From: Panopea generosa
Taxonomy: Eukaryota > Mollusca > Bivalvia > Adapedonta > Hiatellidae
Direction of reading: 5' to 3'
Length of the DNA stretch: 64,000 nucleotides
Assembly (NCBI GenBank): GCA_029582155.1
Contig: CM055896.1
Location: 6,774,624 to 6,838,623, forward strand
Positions 61,292 through 64,000 of the stretch are shown here, one piece after another (positions within the stretch are counted from its first letter, which is position 1; each line of letters begins with the position of its first letter). Under the pieces are notes generated by a model. It ran no database searches and was not told where the DNA came from. It saw nothing but the letters and a program-made list of their open reading frames with translations. The position numbers were made by a program, and so were the translations under genes.

Positions 61292-61343
61292 ATGTTTTAT
61301 TTGGCTTATGTACTACTGCTGTTTCCTTTATCTGTCAGTTATG
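61292..61343 (+). CDS. Candidate first exon: signal peptide of a second gene, partial
   Basis: ATG at 61292 opens a 17-codon signal peptide (MFYLAYVLLLFPLSVSY) that ends in phase 1 exactly at a strong GTAAGTG donor. This is the same layout as exon 1 of the receptor gene (signal peptide, phase-1 donor), so it would accept the same class of symmetric phase-1 modules. The frame is open upstream to an earlier in-frame ATG at 61145. No continuing exon was found in the remaining 2.6 kb, so the rest of the gene would lie beyond the window. It may also be a chance combination. Confidence 0.35.
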
Positions 61344-61664
61344 GTAAGTGTAAAATACACCATTACTCGTTTGTTGAAAATTGTATAAACACAGATCCAT
61401 GCGTTTTTGTTAACAATCGTTAACAATTGTACGATCTCAAAAACCCGTCCATAGAATTTCAAATTGTTGGCAGCTGAAGTTAACTTATTTTTCAAACTTC
61501 ATATAACAATTTTTCGAAAATATATTTTCCAATTAAATGTATTTACAAAAACTTATAGTATGCAACAGTGTAAGAAAAACAATGCAGTGGTGACTCTCGA
61601 ATTTTGAAAAAAGGGTTCTCTCATTTAAATCATGTATATACTTATATAAAACCTGCCCCAGAGC

Positions 61665-61976
61665 CATTTTATGTCTTTTTCATCGGGGGTTTATATATCT
61701 GATTCGGGAGTTATCAGGTTCTGGGATAAACTGGGAGATATCAGGTTCTGGGATAAACTGGGAGATATAAGGTTCTGGGATATAAGGGGAGATATAAGGT
61801 TCTGGGATATACGGGGAGATATAAGGTTCTGGGATATACGGGGAGATATAAGGTTCTGGGATATACGGGGAGATATAAGGTTCTGGGATAAACTGGGAGA
61901 TATAAGGTTCTGGGATATACGGGGAGATATAAGGTTCTGGGATAAACTGGGAGATATCAGGTTCTGGGATAGACTA
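61665..61976 (+). repeat. 27-bp minisatellite derived from the dispersed TAGTCT/AGACTA element
   Basis: About ten copies of a 27-base unit containing GGTTCTGGGATATACGGGGA followed by GATATAA. The entry side (TCTGATTCGGGAG) and the exit side (GGGATAGACTA) match the 3' end of the dispersed elements at 23907 and 44010, so the array seems to be an amplification inside one copy. The plus-strand ORF with a 9-residue period (IRFWDIRGD) follows from the unit length. Confidence 0.88.
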
Positions 61977-62834
61977 AATTATTGGCAAATTTTGCTTCTG
62001 GACGTTCCAATGCGATGACTATTGTTATCTCTTCTTCTGTATATACTTGTGCACGTATGTATAATGCTTTTGATTATATAAATGCTGTTTTCGTGTCCTT
62101 TGATTTTTGTCTTCTTTGTCAAACATTTTCTTGTTTTGAGACCGTTACTTCTCTACCTTTGCATATTTTTGATACATTATAAGGAAAATATATTTATTCA
62201 TACTTGATTTGTTCAACATTTCGAATTTTAAGCAAATTGTTTTATATGATTAATTCACTCAAGTTTTGATATTGACACTTAAGGTAAACATGTAGTTTAT
62301 GGTTTGACAATGAAGATCATTTCAAGCAATAGTGAAGAATTGCCAGACATGATAGTGAGAGAGTACATAAACATATTTCTAACTCCCGTAGACTTGATAT
62401 TCATTGAATAATTGCAATGACTATACACTTCAATGGTAATTATTTATACAATGGGCGTTATGAAAATATTTTTATGGCATTGACGTTTGTACATGTAACA
62501 TCACTTCAGTGATCTCCAACAATCTCCAAGACGTAAACACTGATATGAACGTTTATTAAACATTTTCTCTAGTAACGTTGCACATTCTCTTATTTGTAAA
62601 ATTGTATCGATAGCGCATGTATTTTTGATAAAAATATTCTTCGTAAATGAATAGTATTATACTGTTAAATAAGAAATATGCAATATTACAAGAAGATGAA
62701 TATAAAATAACAATAAATATTTGTTTAATAAGCTGTCCAATCCTAGTTGTATGATATATATCAGTTTATTAATATTGGTTTGGTATTATGAATTGTTCAA
62801 TTCTGCTCCACATCGATGTTTATGGCGTATTACT

Positions 62835-62925
62835 GCTGCATCATAGGCTCGTATATAGAGTTTGTTGCATCATAGGCTCGTATATAGAGTTTGTTGCATT
62901 AAAGGCTCATAAATAGAGTTTGAGA
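62835..62925. repeat. 29-bp tandem array, three copies
   Basis: Three copies of GTTGCATCATAGGCTCGTAT followed by ATAGAGTTT. Confidence 0.88.
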
Positions 62926-63496
62926 GCATGTATTTGAATAAAGTCAGACATGAGAGTCTCACGAGTAAGCAACAAACTCAGATATAATATACAAGGAATG
63001 TTTTCTTATAATGTGCACTTTACAATAAGTGTAACGCACTCATTAGAAACAGGGTAAACTCTCGTTGTGTAATTGTTTAATGGCGGCTATAAATAATTAT
63101 GTTTTTTTTTTATTTAAAAAAACACATTTTCTGCTTGATAATTTTGTAATTTGAACGACATTGTTTGTGTCCTTAGCACATTTTTAAAGTAGTTTCATGT
63201 TTGTGAATGAGGCTTAAAAGGGGTGAGGGTGGGGGGGGGGGGGGTGGGGGAGGGCATGTATACAGTACAAGGCTATATATATAATGCTTTGCCAACAGTG
63301 TATGCACGATACTGAACGGGACTTCATATCTTGGACGAATCATTATCCGTACTGTTTAATGACAGTTTGCTAAGGTAGATGTAAACTTACAGTAATACGT
63401 AAATTAATTATTTGCAACACTGGTATAAATGTACACAAAACCTGGATCCATCTATGTAGATACAATATATTTATTTGGTAATATAGGCCTCTGGTC

Positions 63497-63610
63497 AATT
63501 TTGGAAATTGTCCCTGGTCATGTGAATAAGACATGTGTATCTCCTCTCCATTGAGTCATTTAAAGGACTAATACAAAATACAGAATGTAAATATAATAAT
63601 ACCCGCCTAT
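63497..63610 (+). repeat. SINE body, headless copy
   Basis: TTGGAAATTGTCCCTGGTCA, GTGAATAAGACATG and CATTGAGTCATTTAAAGGAC match the body of the copy starting at 63675, without the tRNA head. Confidence 0.55.
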
Positions 63611-63674
63611 GTCCTGTGTAAATTAATGGCGACGCCAATATATGCGCTATTTGCGCCACGTTTTTTTGTCGTTG

Positions 63675-63855
63675 TTGCGGTGGCGCAGTCGGTAGAGACA
63701 TCATCATTAATGTGCTAGGCGCTGACGCCGCAGGGGCCATGGGTTCGAATCTCCAAAGTGGCAAAAAATATTTCCGAAATTGTTCGTGGTCAGGTGAATA
63801 AGACATTGAGTCATTTAAAGTAGGAAAAACACAAAATATGGAATATAAATAGTGT
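63675..63855 (+). repeat. tRNA-derived SINE with intact A and B boxes
   Basis: A box TGGCGCAGTCGGTAGAG (from 63681) and B box GGGTTCGAATC (63741-63751), then the body AATTGTTCGTGGTCAGGTGA and TTGAGTCATTTAAAG. Both boxes are close to consensus. The acceptor ends do not pair as in a true tRNA. Confidence 0.7.
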
Positions 63856-64000
63856 TAAGTAATGTACTCCTTTTTTATGTGTAATTAAGATTCGTCCTCG
63901 ATCATATATTTCAAATAAAAAAAAATCCGCAAGACTCACACTATCAATAATTTATTGCGTGTTTTTATAAGCAGTATCCTAGAAAGTTGTATAAAATCCC

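Noticed and set aside
61671-62018. 115-codon plus-strand ORF with a 9-residue IRFWDIRGD repeat
   Set aside because: It follows the 27-bp minisatellite unit and a transposon end; no start context, signal or splice support.

Overview
The window is AT-rich, intron-rich animal DNA dominated by short dispersed repeats. Metazoan-type splice signals, a mosaic receptor built from F5/8-type C (fucolectin-like) and 8-cysteine EGF modules, several tRNA-derived SINEs and many small TIR or foldback elements together suggest a mollusc, most likely a bivalve. The species assignment is inference; no similarity search was possible.

One gene is clear. It lies on the minus strand from about 28,368 (start codon) to 6,132 (stop codon) and can be assembled by hand into 21 coding exons with consistent reading phase throughout (3,276 nt, 1,091 residues). 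The predicted protein is a type I membrane receptor: signal peptide; F5/8C-1; EGF-1; F5/8C-2; EGF-2 to EGF-8; F5/8C-3; EGF-9 to EGF-12; one transmembrane helix; a short tyrosine- and serine-rich cytoplasmic tail. Every intron from exon 1 to exon 20 is phase 1, each EGF is one exon and each F5/8C domain is two exons, so the gene is built of symmetric modules. The EGF part resembles Draper/MEGF10/SREC-type scavenger receptors. One intron (after EGF-10) appears to use a GC-AG donor.

The introns hold a piggyBac-like MITE with a near-perfect 60-nt hairpin, other MITEs, four copies of a dispersed element of about 220 bp (a fifth lies outside the gene), minisatellites of 21 bp and about 50 bp, a CA/CT microsatellite, and an antisense remnant of a non-LTR retrotransposon.

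The left flank (1-6,131) holds a 969-bp TIR element, a short possible Gypsy-type remnant, a SINE, copies of a GTCTCAC-terminal TIR element and a 450-bp foldback. The right flank (28.4-64 kb) has no multi-exon gene that I can support. It contains SINEs, a second long foldback, tandem arrays (76, 62, 34, 27, 29 and 22 bp units), a set of old duplicated blocks between 40 and 55 kb, one 85-codon membrane-protein-like ORF on the minus strand (32.5-32.8 kb), and one candidate signal-peptide first exon on the plus strand (61,292-61,343) with a canonical phase-1 donor. That exon could begin a second gene whose remaining exons lie beyond the window.
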